DNA of 64,000 bases from CAXXOK01 sp963675655 (GCA_963675655.1 OY776489.1:310001-374000); one strand, 5' to 3'; positions 53,584-62,580 are shown, numbered from the stretch's first letter. The notes: generated by a model from the sequence alone, not told the origin. Made by a program: numbers and translations.

Positions 53584-53884
53584 AAAATCCAAGCTAATAT
53601 AATATCTCAATTCAGTGCCTGTACTGCTGATATGTAGGCATGGCAAATGTTAAGCATATGTATAGGGAAACGCTTTCGCTCGTCGTCCCATAGAAGACAA
53701 TGCAGACGAGCTATCAAAACTGGAACCGCCGCCAATGTTACGCGGCGGTTCTCTCCATTTATGTATCTTTTTATCACGTGAAAAAGCAATAGATAGATAT
53801 TCTTTCTATCCATAGCAGCACAGCTGAAATAGGTCTTGTTGCACAGTGCTGCTTGCCGTATCAGCCGTGGTAAACAGCATCCTA
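53584..53884. other. Intergenic region after the aminotransferase
   Basis: About 300 bp without a gene. It holds a GCTCGTC/GACGAGC inverted repeat near 53679-53711, the terminator-like hairpin at 53724-53750 and a GATAG/CTATC pair. No coding potential is seen. Confidence 0.45.
53724..53750 (+). terminator. Hairpin downstream of the aminotransferase
   Basis: AACCGCCGC/GCGGCGGTT with a 9-nt loop, followed by a pyrimidine run (CTCTCCATTT). It is a probable terminator. Confidence 0.6.
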
Positions 53885-54238
53885 TCAGGGTCTTTGCATT
53901 GAGCAGCCGATGGGTTGTCCGTTTTTCTTCATATATCCCGCACCCCAGTCATACATGCCAAACAAAATCGGGCGGATGCTTTGCCCCAGCTCCGTTATGC
54001 TATATTCTACCTTCGGGGGCACCACAGGGTAGACCTTTCTATGAATCATTCCGTTGGCTTCCAGCTCCCGCAGCTGCTGGGTCAGCATTTTCGGGGTCGC
54101 GTTTGGTATCAGCTTTCGCAGTTCTCCAAAGCGCAGCGTATTTTCCAGCAGATGCCATAGAATTAACGCTTTATATTTACCGCCGATCATTTTCAGTGTA
54201 GTATCCACCGGGCATAGCACCATATCATTACACTCCAT
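53885..54238 (-). CDS. HxlR-family winged-helix regulator
   Basis: 117-aa DNA-binding protein of the HxlR family. It begins MECNDMVLCPVDTTLKMIGG, with Cys at positions 3 and 9. The family's helix-turn-helix follows (KYKALILWHLLENTLRFGEL, then IPNATPKMLTQQLRELEANG and the wing VYPVVPPKVEYSITELG). The N-terminal Cys is a known redox or electrophile sensor in family members such as YodB. It is divergent from copA, so it probably controls that gene and itself. GGAGCGG precedes the ATG at 54238. Confidence 0.88.
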   Translation of the reverse strand: MECNDMVLCPVDTTLKMIGGKYKALILWHLLENTLRFGELRKLIPNATPKMLTQQLRELEANGMIHRKVYPVVPPKVEYSITELGQSIRPILFGMYDWGAGYMKKNGQPIGCSMQRP

Positions 54239-54299
54239 TGCTACCGCTCCTTTCGCTCATCACCACTTATAGTACCCATATGGATAGTATAGCACAGAA

Positions 54300-54311
54300 A
54301 AGTACATACTT
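54300..54311. promoter_or_regulatory. Candidate HxlR operator between hxlR and copA
   Basis: AAGTACATACTT is a palindrome (5 + 2 + 5) lying in the spacer of a hxlR promoter read on the minus strand (TTACAA at 54312-54317, 18 bp, TATACT at 54288-54293). It abuts a -35-like TTGTAA for copA. TATAGTA/ATAGTAT elements lie nearby at 54268-54290. Binding is inferred. Confidence 0.5.
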
Positions 54312-54398
54312 GTAATTTTTACCCTATGGTCTACAATATAATTACGGCAGGCTATGCCGCAATGATTGATTTTTTCTCCTGACTGAAAGGAGTAGACG

Positions 54399-56885
54399 AT
54401 GAAAAACACCGTATTTGCCATCAGCGGCATGAGCTGCGTGATGTGTGCCCATAGCATCGAAACCATGGTAAGCGATATGCCAGGCGTAACCAAAGCCAGC
54501 TTAAACTTCGCCAGTGAAAAACTGTTTGTAACACACGACGAGGCGCAAACCGATGCAGTTGCCATCGAAAGTGCCATTCACAAGCTGGGCTATGAGGGCC
54601 ATGCCATTAACGATAGCCAACAGGTTACCATTCCTATTGGCGGGATGACCTGCGCCGCCTGTGCTTCGCGCGTACAAAAAGCAATTTCCAGCTTGGAAGG
54701 CATACAGGAAGCATCGGTCAACCTGATTACTGAAAAAGCAACCGTTACCTATCAACCACAGGTGGTGCGTTTATCCGCTATACGGCACAGCATTGAAAAG
54801 GCCGGATATCAAGCCCTGACCATTCAAACTTCCAGCGTGGCGGATGATCAGCGGGCGCGTAAGCAAAAGGAAATTCGCGCCATGTGGATCCGTTTTATCA
54901 TCGCGGCGGCATTTGCCCTACCGCTTTTATACCTTGCTATGGCGCCGATGATCACCGGTCTTTCCCTGCCGATTCCCGCGGCGCTACGCCCGAATGCGCA
55001 TCCGCTGGCATACGCGCTGGCGCAGCTTATTCTGGTTTTGCCCATCATCGGCGTTGGGTACCGCTTTTACACGGTCGGCTTCCGTGCATTATGGCAGCTT
55101 GGCCCGAACATGGACTCCCTGATCGCCGTCGGTACGACCGCCGCCTTTGGGTACAGCTTGTATAATGTATTTCAGCTGGCAGCCGGTAATGCAATGGCCG
55201 TCCATTCGCTATACTTTGAATCGGCAGGCGTGATTATTACGCTGATCATGCTGGGAAAATCTATGGAAGCCGTATCCAAGGGCCGTACCAGTAATGCCAT
55301 CCAAAAGTTGATGGGGCTCGCGCCGCGCACTGCTGTGATCCTCCAAAATGGGCAGGAAGCAGAAGTGCCTATTGACGAGGTGGAATTGGGGGATACTGTT
55401 GTGGTTCGTCCCGGCGCCAGAATCCCGGTGGATGGAACTGTGCTTAGCGGGCACACCGCCATTGATGAATCGATGTTGACCGGCGAAAGCCTGCCCGTGG
55501 AAAAACAGACGGGTGATATGGTATACGCCGCTACCGTTAACACCACCGGTACGTTGCGTTTCCGGGCGGAAAAGATCGGCAGCGATACGGCACTGGCGCA
55601 GATTGTGAAGCTGGTGGAGGATGCACAGGGGCAAAAAGCGCCGATCGCCAAGCTGGCGGATGTTGTAAGCGGCTATTTTGTACCTGTGGTGATGGCCATA
55701 GCATTAGCCGCAGGACTTGCATGGTACTTCGGCACCGGAGGCGACATAAAATTTGCGCTGACCATTTTCGTATCGGTGCTGGTGATTGCCTGTCCGTGCG
55801 CACTTGGGCTGGCTACGCCTACCGCCATTATGGTGGCTACCGGCAAAGGCGCGGAGTACGGCATTCTTTTCAAGAGCGGCGAAGCCTTGGAAACCGCCCA
55901 TAAACTGGACGCCATCGTGTTTGATAAAACTGGAACCCTGACCCGCGGCGAGCCTGCCGTAACGGACGTTTTTCCCGGAGACGGAATCACCGCAGAAGCG
56001 TTGCTGCAATTAGCCGCTTCTGCCGAAAAGCCCTCCGAGCATCCGCTTGGGCAGGCCATCGTCCGCCATGCAGCAGATCGAAAGCTAAGCACCTCTACCG
56101 TAACAGGCTTCAAAGCCATTGCCGGGCAGGGCATACAAGCAAGCATTTCGGGGAAAACCATTCTAGCAGGCAACCATAAGCTGATGGAAGAAAGCGGTAT
56201 TGCGCTGGACAGGTTTGCAGAAAAGGCCGCTTCTCTTTCGGGCGAAGGAAAAACACCCATGTTTATTGCCATCGACGGTCAAGCTGCCGGAATCATCGCC
56301 GTGGCTGACGTTGTGAAACCTACCAGCCGCGCCGCGATTGAAGCGCTTCATGCGCTGGGGATTAAAACCATCATGATGACCGGCGATACTGCCCAGACCG
56401 CCGCCGCTATCGCGGCGCAAGCCGGAATCAGCGAAGTTTTGTCCGAGGTACTGCCGCAGGATAAAGCGGGCGAAGTACAAAAACTGCAACAAGCCGGTTA
56501 CAAGGTCGCCATGGTCGGCGACGGCATCAACGACGCGCCCGCATTAGCGCAGGCCGACATCGGCATAGCCATCGGTTCCGGTACCGACGTCGCTATGGAA
56601 AGCGCGGATATTGTACTGATGCGTTCCGATCCTGCGGATGTTTCCACAGCCATCGAGCTGAGTCGCAGAACCATTCGCAATATTAAACAAAACCTGTTTT
56701 GGGCCTTTGGGTACAACGTAATCGGTATTCCCATCGCCGCAGGGCTTTTACACCTGTTTGGCGGGCCGCTGCTCAACCCCATGTTTGCAGCCGCAGCCAT
56801 GTCACTCAGTTCCGTTTCCGTCGTCACAAACGCACTTCGGCTGAAACGGTTTAAACCACGGCAATCAGTGCAGAAAACAAACTAA
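54399..56885 (+). CDS. copA: Copper-translocating P1B-type ATPase CopA
   Basis: Exports Cu(I) across the membrane, protecting against copper. The 828-aa protein has two N-terminal heavy-metal domains, with metal sites GMSCVMCAHS (~residue 7) and GMTCAACASR (~80). Membrane helices follow. The cation site is CPC in VIACPCALGLATPT (~463). The phosphorylation site is DKTGTLT (~508). Later come the TGES actuator motif, MMTGD and GDGINDAPALA. A CVMC first site is a known variant of CxxC. It is divergent from the HxlR gene. AAAGGAG precedes the ATG. Confidence 0.97.
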   Translation: MKNTVFAISGMSCVMCAHSIETMVSDMPGVTKASLNFASEKLFVTHDEAQTDAVAIESAIHKLGYEGHAINDSQQVTIPIGGMTCAACASRVQKAISSLEGIQEASVNLITEKATVTYQPQVVRLSAIRHSIEKAGYQALTIQTSSVADDQRARKQKEIRAMWIRFIIAAAFALPLLYLAMAPMITGLSLPIPAALRPNAHPLAYALAQLILVLPIIGVGYRFYTVGFRALWQLGPNMDSLIAVGTTAAFGYSLYNVFQLAAGNAMAVHSLYFESAGVIITLIMLGKSMEAVSKGRTSNAIQKLMGLAPRTAVILQNGQEAEVPIDEVELGDTVVVRPGARIPVDGTVLSGHTAIDESMLTGESLPVEKQTGDMVYAATVNTTGTLRFRAEKIGSDTALAQIVKLVEDAQGQKAPIAKLADVVSGYFVPVVMAIALAAGLAWYFGTGGDIKFALTIFVSVLVIACPCALGLATPTAIMVATGKGAEYGILFKSGEALETAHKLDAIVFDKTGTLTRGEPAVTDVFPGDGITAEALLQLAASAEKPSEHPLGQAIVRHAADRKLSTSTVTGFKAIAGQGIQASISGKTILAGNHKLMEESGIALDRFAEKAASLSGEGKTPMFIAIDGQAAGIIAVADVVKPTSRAAIEALHALGIKTIMMTGDTAQTAAAIAAQAGISEVLSEVLPQDKAGEVQKLQQAGYKVAMVGDGINDAPALAQADIGIAIGSGTDVAMESADIVLMRSDPADVSTAIELSRRTIRNIKQNLFWAFGYNVIGIPIAAGLLHLFGGPLLNPMFAAAAMSLSSVSVVTNALRLKRFKPRQSVQKTN

Positions 56886-56898
56886 ACCATATGGAAAA

Positions 56899-56928
56899 AC
56901 CCGCCTTCCCCTTACAGGAAGCGCGGGT
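56899..56928 (+). terminator. Terminator of copA, overlapping the end of the NUDIX gene
   Basis: ACCCGC-CTTCC pairs with GGAAG-C-GCGGGT (one bulged C), followed by TCTTTTAT. The stop codon of the convergent NUDIX gene (56912) lies in the loop. Confidence 0.8.
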
Positions 56929-57388
56929 CTTTTATATTTCTCTGTTGCAGGTAAGCCCTCATGCCGGGTCGGTTCGGTCTGAAAAACGCATCCGGCAGCG
57001 CATCCGGCGGGAAGAACCGTAATTCGTCCACTTCCGCCTCCTGCCGTTTCAGCTGCCCATGGTATGCGCGGCAGATATACACAATATCCACATTGCTAAC
57101 CTGATCCCCGTTTGGGTAAACAAAGCGCATTTCTTCTCCGGAGAAAACACCCATAACGGTCAATTCATCCGCTATTAAGCCGGTTTCTTCCGTCAGCTCC
57201 CGCGCGGCAGCATGCTCTACGCTTTCGTATAACTCCACCGCGCCCCCGACATAGGACCAGTCTTTGGTATCCGCGCGCAGTTCCAGCAGCACTTCGCCAT
57301 TTTCGTTTTCCACAATCACCGATGCGCCGCATTGCAGCAGCGGTATGCTGCCTACCCGACTACGCATCTCGCGCATATATTCGCCCAT
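56912..57388 (-). CDS. NUDIX hydrolase
   Basis: 158-aa hydrolase of a nucleoside-diphosphate-type substrate. The NUDIX box GGAVELYESVEHAAARELTEETG matches the Gx5Ex7REUxEExGU pattern. The upstream strand ENGEVLLELRADTKDWSYVGG is typical. The substrate cannot be inferred. It begins 10 nt after the phosphohexomutase stop with GGAGGCAGC upstream, so it is probably the second gene of that unit. Confidence 0.92.
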   Translation of the reverse strand: MGEYMREMRSRVGSIPLLQCGASVIVENENGEVLLELRADTKDWSYVGGAVELYESVEHAAARELTEETGLIADELTVMGVFSGEEMRFVYPNGDQVSNVDIVYICRAYHGQLKRQEAEVDELRFFPPDALPDAFFRPNRPGMRAYLQQRNIKDPRFL

Positions 57389-57398
57389 GCTGCCTCCG

Positions 57399-58910
57399 TT
57401 ACGCCTTCAGAGCTTGTTGCAGCGGCGACATATCCACATCCGGCTGTTCGCCCAGCGCAGTGAATAGTTTTTCCAGAATCGCCTTTACGCCGCCCTGAAC
57501 ATCGCTTTCCACATTTAGCGGCAATACAGGATCGTGCACCGAAAGGCGCAGCAGGAACCACCCATTGTTCAGTCCGCCGCTTAGGTCAAAGCTGATCCGC
57601 ACCCCCTCACGGTTGTCCGGGGCAATGTGCCAATCAGGGTGCTCCGTCGCGTATTCCATCACTTGTTCAATCAGCGCTTTCCCAGTCTGGGCAAAATCCT
57701 TCGTGCGGATTTTCATGCGAATCTCGCTGCTCTCCACCGGCTCTTTCAACCCATCCAGCAAGGTACCCAGTTCCTGCCCCTGCTGCTTTAACTGCATCGC
57801 CTTAATGAGCAGCAGCGTAACCAAATACATGCCGTCATCCAGAAAATGATTGTCCCGCAGCGCCGCGTGTCCACTGGTTTCGATGGCAAGCGGGCAATCG
57901 ATGCCCGCTTCATTCAGGCGTACCGCTTCATCAATCACGTTGCGGTAACCGCGCTTATACCGGTAATGTACGCCGCCCCAGTTTTGAATAAACTCTGCCA
58001 GTCCGGACGAAGTAACCGAATCGGTTACGATCGTCGCGCCCGGATCCTCCTCCAGCAGAATCGCACTGATCATGGCAATCAACCGGTTACGGTTAATTTC
58101 CTTGCCGGTATGCTCCACAATAGCGGCACGGTCACAGTCCGCATCAAATATCACGCCTACGTCCGCCCCTACGCGCAGCACAGCCATCGCGAGCGAATCC
58201 ATAGCCTCCGCATTTTCCGGGTTCGGTACATGGTTGGGAAAATGGCCGTCCGGCTCCAAGAACTGGCTGCCTTCAATCCACGCGCCCAGACTTTTCAGCA
58301 TATCGGCATAAAAGCCGCCAGCGCCGTTACCTGCATCTACAACCACATGCAAACCCAACAGCGGTTGGGATACATCCGGATTCACACCCTTGATAATCAA
58401 CTGGCGCAGATGCTCAATGTAGCGGGGTAAAAACGGCTTCTGTTCAACCGTACCGGGCACAGCGCTTTCGGTTTCAGGCAGCGCCTGTGCCATTGCCAGT
58501 AAATCATCCAGCTCATGAAAGCCCAGTCCGCCCGCTTCGGTGAAAAACTTCAAACCGTTCAGCTTCCACGGATGGTGGCTGGCGGTAACCATAATCGAAC
58601 CGTCCGGGTGAAAGCCCTCTGTTAAAATCGCCATATACATGGAAGGTGTTGTACACATGCCATAATCATGCGCATCGGCTCCCGCCGCGGCAATGCCCTG
58701 CGCTGTCGCAGCCAGCAAATCGGGACCGGATACGCGGCTGTCGCGACCCAGCGCAATCGTAATTTCACTTGCCGGTACATTCTTCCGCTTTGCCAGAAAC
58801 GCAGCAAACGCCCGGCCAAGGGTGTGGGCTACCTCCGCCGTGAGTACGGCGTCTTCCCCAATTGCAACGCCGCGTACATCCGAACCGCTTTTCAGTGCCG
58901 AATAATCCAT
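57399..58910 (-). CDS. Phosphohexomutase (phosphomannomutase/phosphoglucomutase superfamily)
   Basis: Moves a phosphate between C1 and C6 of hexose phosphates. The start at 58910 (503 aa) is preceded by AAAGGAG. The catalytic serine loop is MVTASHHPWKLNG (usual TASHNP). The metal loop is FDADCDRAA (usual DGDxDR) and a GRDSRVSGPDLL segment lies near the N-terminus. The C-terminal phosphate-binding loop is GWFLLRLSVHDP, where most members have GW..xRxSNTEP, so specificity may differ from the standard enzyme. It is likely operonic with the NUDIX gene. Confidence 0.88.
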   Translation of the reverse strand: MDYSALKSGSDVRGVAIGEDAVLTAEVAHTLGRAFAAFLAKRKNVPASEITIALGRDSRVSGPDLLAATAQGIAAAGADAHDYGMCTTPSMYMAILTEGFHPDGSIMVTASHHPWKLNGLKFFTEAGGLGFHELDDLLAMAQALPETESAVPGTVEQKPFLPRYIEHLRQLIIKGVNPDVSQPLLGLHVVVDAGNGAGGFYADMLKSLGAWIEGSQFLEPDGHFPNHVPNPENAEAMDSLAMAVLRVGADVGVIFDADCDRAAIVEHTGKEINRNRLIAMISAILLEEDPGATIVTDSVTSSGLAEFIQNWGGVHYRYKRGYRNVIDEAVRLNEAGIDCPLAIETSGHAALRDNHFLDDGMYLVTLLLIKAMQLKQQGQELGTLLDGLKEPVESSEIRMKIRTKDFAQTGKALIEQVMEYATEHPDWHIAPDNREGVRISFDLSGGLNNGWFLLRLSVHDPVLPLNVESDVQGGVKAILEKLFTALGEQPDVDMSPLQQALKA

Positions 58911-58979
58911 AAATACTCCTTTCGGGTTTCCCTTATGCACCGCCGACCTGCTGTTACCGCAGGTTGGCGGGCTATTGCT

Positions 58980-59675
58980 TTATGCGTCCAACGATGCCCT
59001 GCCAAGATCCGCCGCTTCTCTAAGCAGCGTATATAGAGGTTTGAGCCGCAAAATATCCTGCGAACACAAATCTACAATTTCCGGCGTATAGGCAACAGAG
59101 ATGGGCACATTAGTACGTTTAATATATATCTCTTTGAGTGGATAAATCTCCTGCAGTACCTGGGGTAATTGCTGCGGAACCGCCATACGCACATACCGAT
59201 CTCCGTATATTTGCAGGTTTTCCGCCGGTATGCGAGCATCCTGTAGCGCTTTGAGCATCGTATCCGGTTTATTGAGCATACGGTCGCGCAGCACATTCAT
59301 TGCAGGGCGGTTGTAACCCCAAAAGCCCAAACCCCAGTTTACAGCCTCCGGCGATAGCTCAAACCAATACATTACGCCATTTTCGCGCGGCTCCCCTGTA
59401 CGTTTGAACAGCAGCCACAGGTGATCACGGTAGGGCGTTTTATCGCGGCTGAACCGGGTATCCCGCCGGATGCGAGCCAGGCATTTATTCGGCCGCAATT
59501 CCATATCATCCGCAACCTGTGATACGGCAGGCGCCATTGCCTCAATAAAAGCATAGAAAGGCTCACGGACGCTTTTTTCGTACCGGTCCCGGTTGGCGTT
59601 GAAAAAAACGGCGTCGTTATGGAAACGCAAATCCAGAAAAAAGCGTATGGTTTCTTCCGGGAATCCCTCAAACAT
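58980..59675 (-). CDS. DUF2461 family protein
   Basis: 231-aa protein of a family with unknown function (TIGR02453). The start is the ATG at 59675 with GAGAGGGTGA upstream. The sequence begins MFEGFPEETIRFFLDLRFHN and contains the family phrases NANRDRYEKSVREPFYAFI, RIRRDTRFSRDKTPY and YWFELSPEAVNWGLGFWG. It is rich in aromatic and Arg residues and has no membrane segment. It precedes the phosphohexomutase gene in the same direction by 69 nt. Confidence 0.85.
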   Translation of the reverse strand: MFEGFPEETIRFFLDLRFHNDAVFFNANRDRYEKSVREPFYAFIEAMAPAVSQVADDMELRPNKCLARIRRDTRFSRDKTPYRDHLWLLFKRTGEPRENGVMYWFELSPEAVNWGLGFWGYNRPAMNVLRDRMLNKPDTMLKALQDARIPAENLQIYGDRYVRMAVPQQLPQVLQEIYPLKEIYIKRTNVPISVAYTPEIVDLCSQDILRLKPLYTLLREAADLGRASLDA

Positions 59676-59820
59676 CCGTACATTCACCCTCTCACTCTTT
59701 ATGTTATTATACAAGGCTTTGCAGCCAAAAACAAGCGGTAACCCTACGTATCCGGCGGCATCTTCCAGCTTACATTTGTCCGTTTTTTATAGTATATACT
59801 GCGAATCTAACTAGCAAAGC

Positions 59821-59851
59821 ACCGCCCGCACTGCGATTGCAGGCGGGCGGT
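59821..59851 (-). terminator. Hairpin after the Ig-like membrane protein gene
   Basis: ACCGCCCGC/GCGGGCGGT with inner CTGC/GCAG around GATT, 18 nt beyond the stop at 59870. The T tract is weak, so confidence is moderate. Confidence 0.65.
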
Positions 59852-59869
59852 ACAAGGATGCAATTCTGT

Positions 59870-62176
59870 TTATTCCTGTGGCTCGTTCTCACTACGGCGG
59901 CGACGGTGTGTGGGGTTTCTACCCGCTCGTGCCGTGGTGTCCGCAGCGCTCTGCTGCGGCGCTTTATCATCCGGGTAGCGCTCATCATAGCTCTGGTCGT
60001 AGGGATCGTTCTCCCTATATGCATCGGGCGCATCATCGTATACTTCGCTTTCCGCATAATCGTTATAAGCATCCTGCGAAGTATACCCTAAACGGTCGTC
60101 ATACGTCGGTACATCCTCTGCATATACGTCCGGCTCAAAGCCATCCTCATCCGTATAAAGCTCGCGCTCATCAGCGTACGCCGCCCCACCCTCGCCTGGG
60201 TAAGCAGTATCGTCGCCATATCCGTCATCCGCATATGCGCCTTCCTCTTGACTGGGACGACTATAATAACGGTGCAATTCCTCCGGTCCAGCCTGCGTGC
60301 CTTCCTCTTCATCGCTGTAAGTATCGGCATCATAGGCGGTTTGCTTGCCGTATTCCTTGCTGGACGCAGTACGCTGGTATGCGTTACGCACGTACTTCAT
60401 ATGCGGCAGTTCCACATCGTTAGACGGTATTTCCTGTTGTAGGGGATTCACGCTGTGCTTTGCTTTGGGTTCTTCTTCCGCCTCGCTGTTTAAGGTCTCA
60501 GGAAGCATCTCAGCAGCCGCCGGCTCTCCCTCCGGTTCATCGCCGGGTGTTACGTAATCCCTGCGTTTTGGCCGTTCCAGATGATCCAGCGCCGCCTCGG
60601 AAGCACGTTTATCCAGCATGCGCTTGCGCGTAGCAAAAATCAACAGGATAATCGCCGCACCCAGCAATATGGCACCGACAATCATCAGCGGGTAGAAAAA
60701 CGCGCGGATCAATTTCGGCGTCGTGCCAACTCCCGGGTCGGAGATCGGCGCGTAGGTCAGCACCGCATAGGTCGGCTCCGGCGTAATGACAGCCGCAGGC
60801 GTTACCGCCGGGGCGACCGTCGGTGTATAATAGGCAATTTGAATCTCGTTGCTGGAGAAGGTATTGGTATTATCCAGCGCGTCCACCGTTACAGCCGTAA
60901 ACTGGTATTTCCCGGCCATGCTCAGTTTCGCATCGCGCGTCAGCTTGCGGGATTCTCCCGCCGGGATGGAGGCAAAGGTGTACAGTTCTGTGTTGCCTTC
61001 ATATACCGCCACTTCACCAGCGTCGATTGCGCTGTCGTTTTCAATCGTCAGGGTAAAGCGTACAACGCCCGGATCGGAGTATACTTCGGTACGGTCGGCC
61101 GCCGCCACAATATTGAGATGTACGATGTTATTCGGGTCGACTGCCGTTACGGTCAACGCATCGGTCGCCAGGCTCACCTCAGTGCCCGTATTATCAATCG
61201 CGGTAATAGTGAACTGGTAATCGGTCGTTTCAGTAAGGGTAATCTCTTTTTCCAGCGTCAGGGTAGCGCCCGCAGCCAACTCCTGATTGGTAAACACATC
61301 GCCCAGCGTTTCATCCGTCACGCGGACGTCGGTATAATCCACCGTACCTTTGTTTTCCAGTTCCAGCGTCAGGGTTACCGTATCGTTAATGGCTACGCCC
61401 TTGGCGCTGGAAGTCAGTTTAGCGGTCATGGCTGCTTCGCCGTAATGAATCACCTGTTCGTCAACTGTTTCGGTCAGTACCGTATCGTCGTTTCCGGACG
61501 TATAGGAAACCGTTGCGCTGCTGGTTAAATCTTTGGTACCCATGGTCACGGGGAACTTCACCTGTGCGGTTTCCCCCGCCTTTAATTCATCGACCACGGC
61601 GACCGTTTTTTCATTGATATCTTTATTTTCTTTAATGGTAATGCTCTTGAGGGATATCGTGCCGGTGTTCACAATATCGTACTTCACCGTCACGGTCTGC
61701 CCCTCGCGCGCTGTACCGGGGCTGATGGTACGCTTTACCTCGATGCCCGACTTCGCTTCCGATTGTTCAATCGTACCGCGAATCGGCTGGCTTTTTACTT
61801 CGCGTTCGCCGTCATCATTCAATAAGGCGTATTTTACGAAGAAAACAATCTGGCCGTTATCCAGCGTATGCTGGTTCACATCCCATGTACCGGTCCACGT
61901 TTTCACTTCTCCGGCTTTCAGGATAACCGAGCCATCGTCCCCAAAATCCGAAACCACTTCGCTGGTGGGGCTGTACAGGGTAAGGGCTTCCTGCATATCC
62001 GTATCACTGGAATTGGAAATAGTGATAGTGATGGTTACCTCGCCGGGCTGGCTGATAGTGCTTGGGGAAACCTCCATCTCACAAACGATCGGATCGGTTT
62101 GTGCAAGCGCTACGCTACCCAGTAGCAGAACCATCAGCATCATTAACGCTGCAAAAAGCAGTTTTCGTTTCATCAT
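59870..62176 (-). CDS. Membrane-anchored surface protein with repeated Ig-like/CARDB domains and a Tyr/acidic cytoplasmic tail
   Basis: 768-aa type I membrane protein that I do not recognise. Residues 1-25 are a signal peptide (LLLGSVALAQT). Residues ~30-450 contain about four beta-sandwich modules with phrases typical of CARDB/DUF11-like domains (VTVKYDIVNTGTISL, LTLELENKGTVDYTDV, VRFTLTIENDSAIDAG). A Pro/Thr linker, then one membrane helix (~490-512) and a basic stop-transfer (RKRMLDKR). The last ~255 residues are predicted cytosolic and disordered, with acidic runs and many Tyr (YADDGYGDDTAYPGEGG) ending in a basic tip. Its leader is structured. It is divergent from a class A PBP, suggesting a cell-envelope role. 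Confidence 0.85.
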   Translation of the reverse strand: MMKRKLLFAALMMLMVLLLGSVALAQTDPIVCEMEVSPSTISQPGEVTITITISNSSDTDMQEALTLYSPTSEVVSDFGDDGSVILKAGEVKTWTGTWDVNQHTLDNGQIVFFVKYALLNDDGEREVKSQPIRGTIEQSEAKSGIEVKRTISPGTAREGQTVTVKYDIVNTGTISLKSITIKENKDINEKTVAVVDELKAGETAQVKFPVTMGTKDLTSSATVSYTSGNDDTVLTETVDEQVIHYGEAAMTAKLTSSAKGVAINDTVTLTLELENKGTVDYTDVRVTDETLGDVFTNQELAAGATLTLEKEITLTETTDYQFTITAIDNTGTEVSLATDALTVTAVDPNNIVHLNIVAAADRTEVYSDPGVVRFTLTIENDSAIDAGEVAVYEGNTELYTFASIPAGESRKLTRDAKLSMAGKYQFTAVTVDALDNTNTFSSNEIQIAYYTPTVAPAVTPAAVITPEPTYAVLTYAPISDPGVGTTPKLIRAFFYPLMIVGAILLGAAIILLIFATRKRMLDKRASEAALDHLERPKRRDYVTPGDEPEGEPAAAEMLPETLNSEAEEEPKAKHSVNPLQQEIPSNDVELPHMKYVRNAYQRTASSKEYGKQTAYDADTYSDEEEGTQAGPEELHRYYSRPSQEEGAYADDGYGDDTAYPGEGGAAYADERELYTDEDGFEPDVYAEDVPTYDDRLGYTSQDAYNDYAESEVYDDAPDAYRENDPYDQSYDERYPDDKAPQQSAADTTARAGRNPTHRRRRSENEPQE

Positions 62177-62182
62177 TTACTC

Positions 62183-62210
62183 GGGCGTTCAGGGTCACGC
62201 CCTACCTCCC
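62183..62210 (-). promoter_or_regulatory. Shine-Dalgarno separated from the start codon by a hairpin
   Basis: Read on minus: GGGAGG (62205-62210), then a GGGCGT/ACGCCC hairpin with an 8-nt loop (62183-62202), then GAGTAA and the ATG at 62176. Linear spacing is 28 nt; with the hairpin folded it is about 8 nt, which is optimal. A different start could use a short GTG frame at 62198. Confidence 0.55.
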
Positions 62211-62301
62211 TTCGGCGGATCATGGCCGATCAACTTTACATGCGGCGCTTACACTCCGCAGCGCCGTATGGCTTGGGGTTGGTACCCTTTCATGTCCAAT
62301 T

Positions 62302-62361
62302 TCTTTTCGTAGTCAGACGGTTGCAAACACAAGGCGTCCGCGCCGGATGCCGACGAAAAGA
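62302..62361 (-). promoter_or_regulatory. Structured leader RNA element
   Basis: A 9-bp stem (ACGAAAAGA/TCTTTTCGT) encloses 42 nt that can fold into a GC-rich inner hairpin (GGC-TCC/GGA-GCC). It lies just downstream of the predicted transcription start of the Ig-like membrane protein gene. It is not recognised as a known riboswitch. Confidence 0.45.
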
Positions 62362-62371
62362 CTCTCACCAT

Positions 62372-62400
62372 ATTGTAGTTCATCCGTAATGACGTGTCAA
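62372..62400 (-). promoter_or_regulatory. Promoter of the Ig-like membrane protein gene
   Basis: Minus strand: TTGACA (62395-62400), 17 bp, TACAAT (62372-62377). This predicts a leader of about 190 nt. Confidence 0.8.
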
Positions 62401-62580
62401 GCAAAAACCCCCTTTGCCCGCAGCGCAATCCGCCTCCGGCAACGTTTTACAGGTATAACGCTGCCGCACGTTTGGGTAATCAGCCGTATAAAGCCTCGAA
62501 AACCCTGTGTTTTCAATATCGTCGGATGCAAGGCAGGGTTGCGCCGCATTTGAACGCCGCTAGGAAAAGCGGTGGGCCTA

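Noticed and set aside
60581..61528. 315-codon frame antisense to the Ig-like membrane protein gene
   Set aside because: Antisense shadow, no family motif, no start site.
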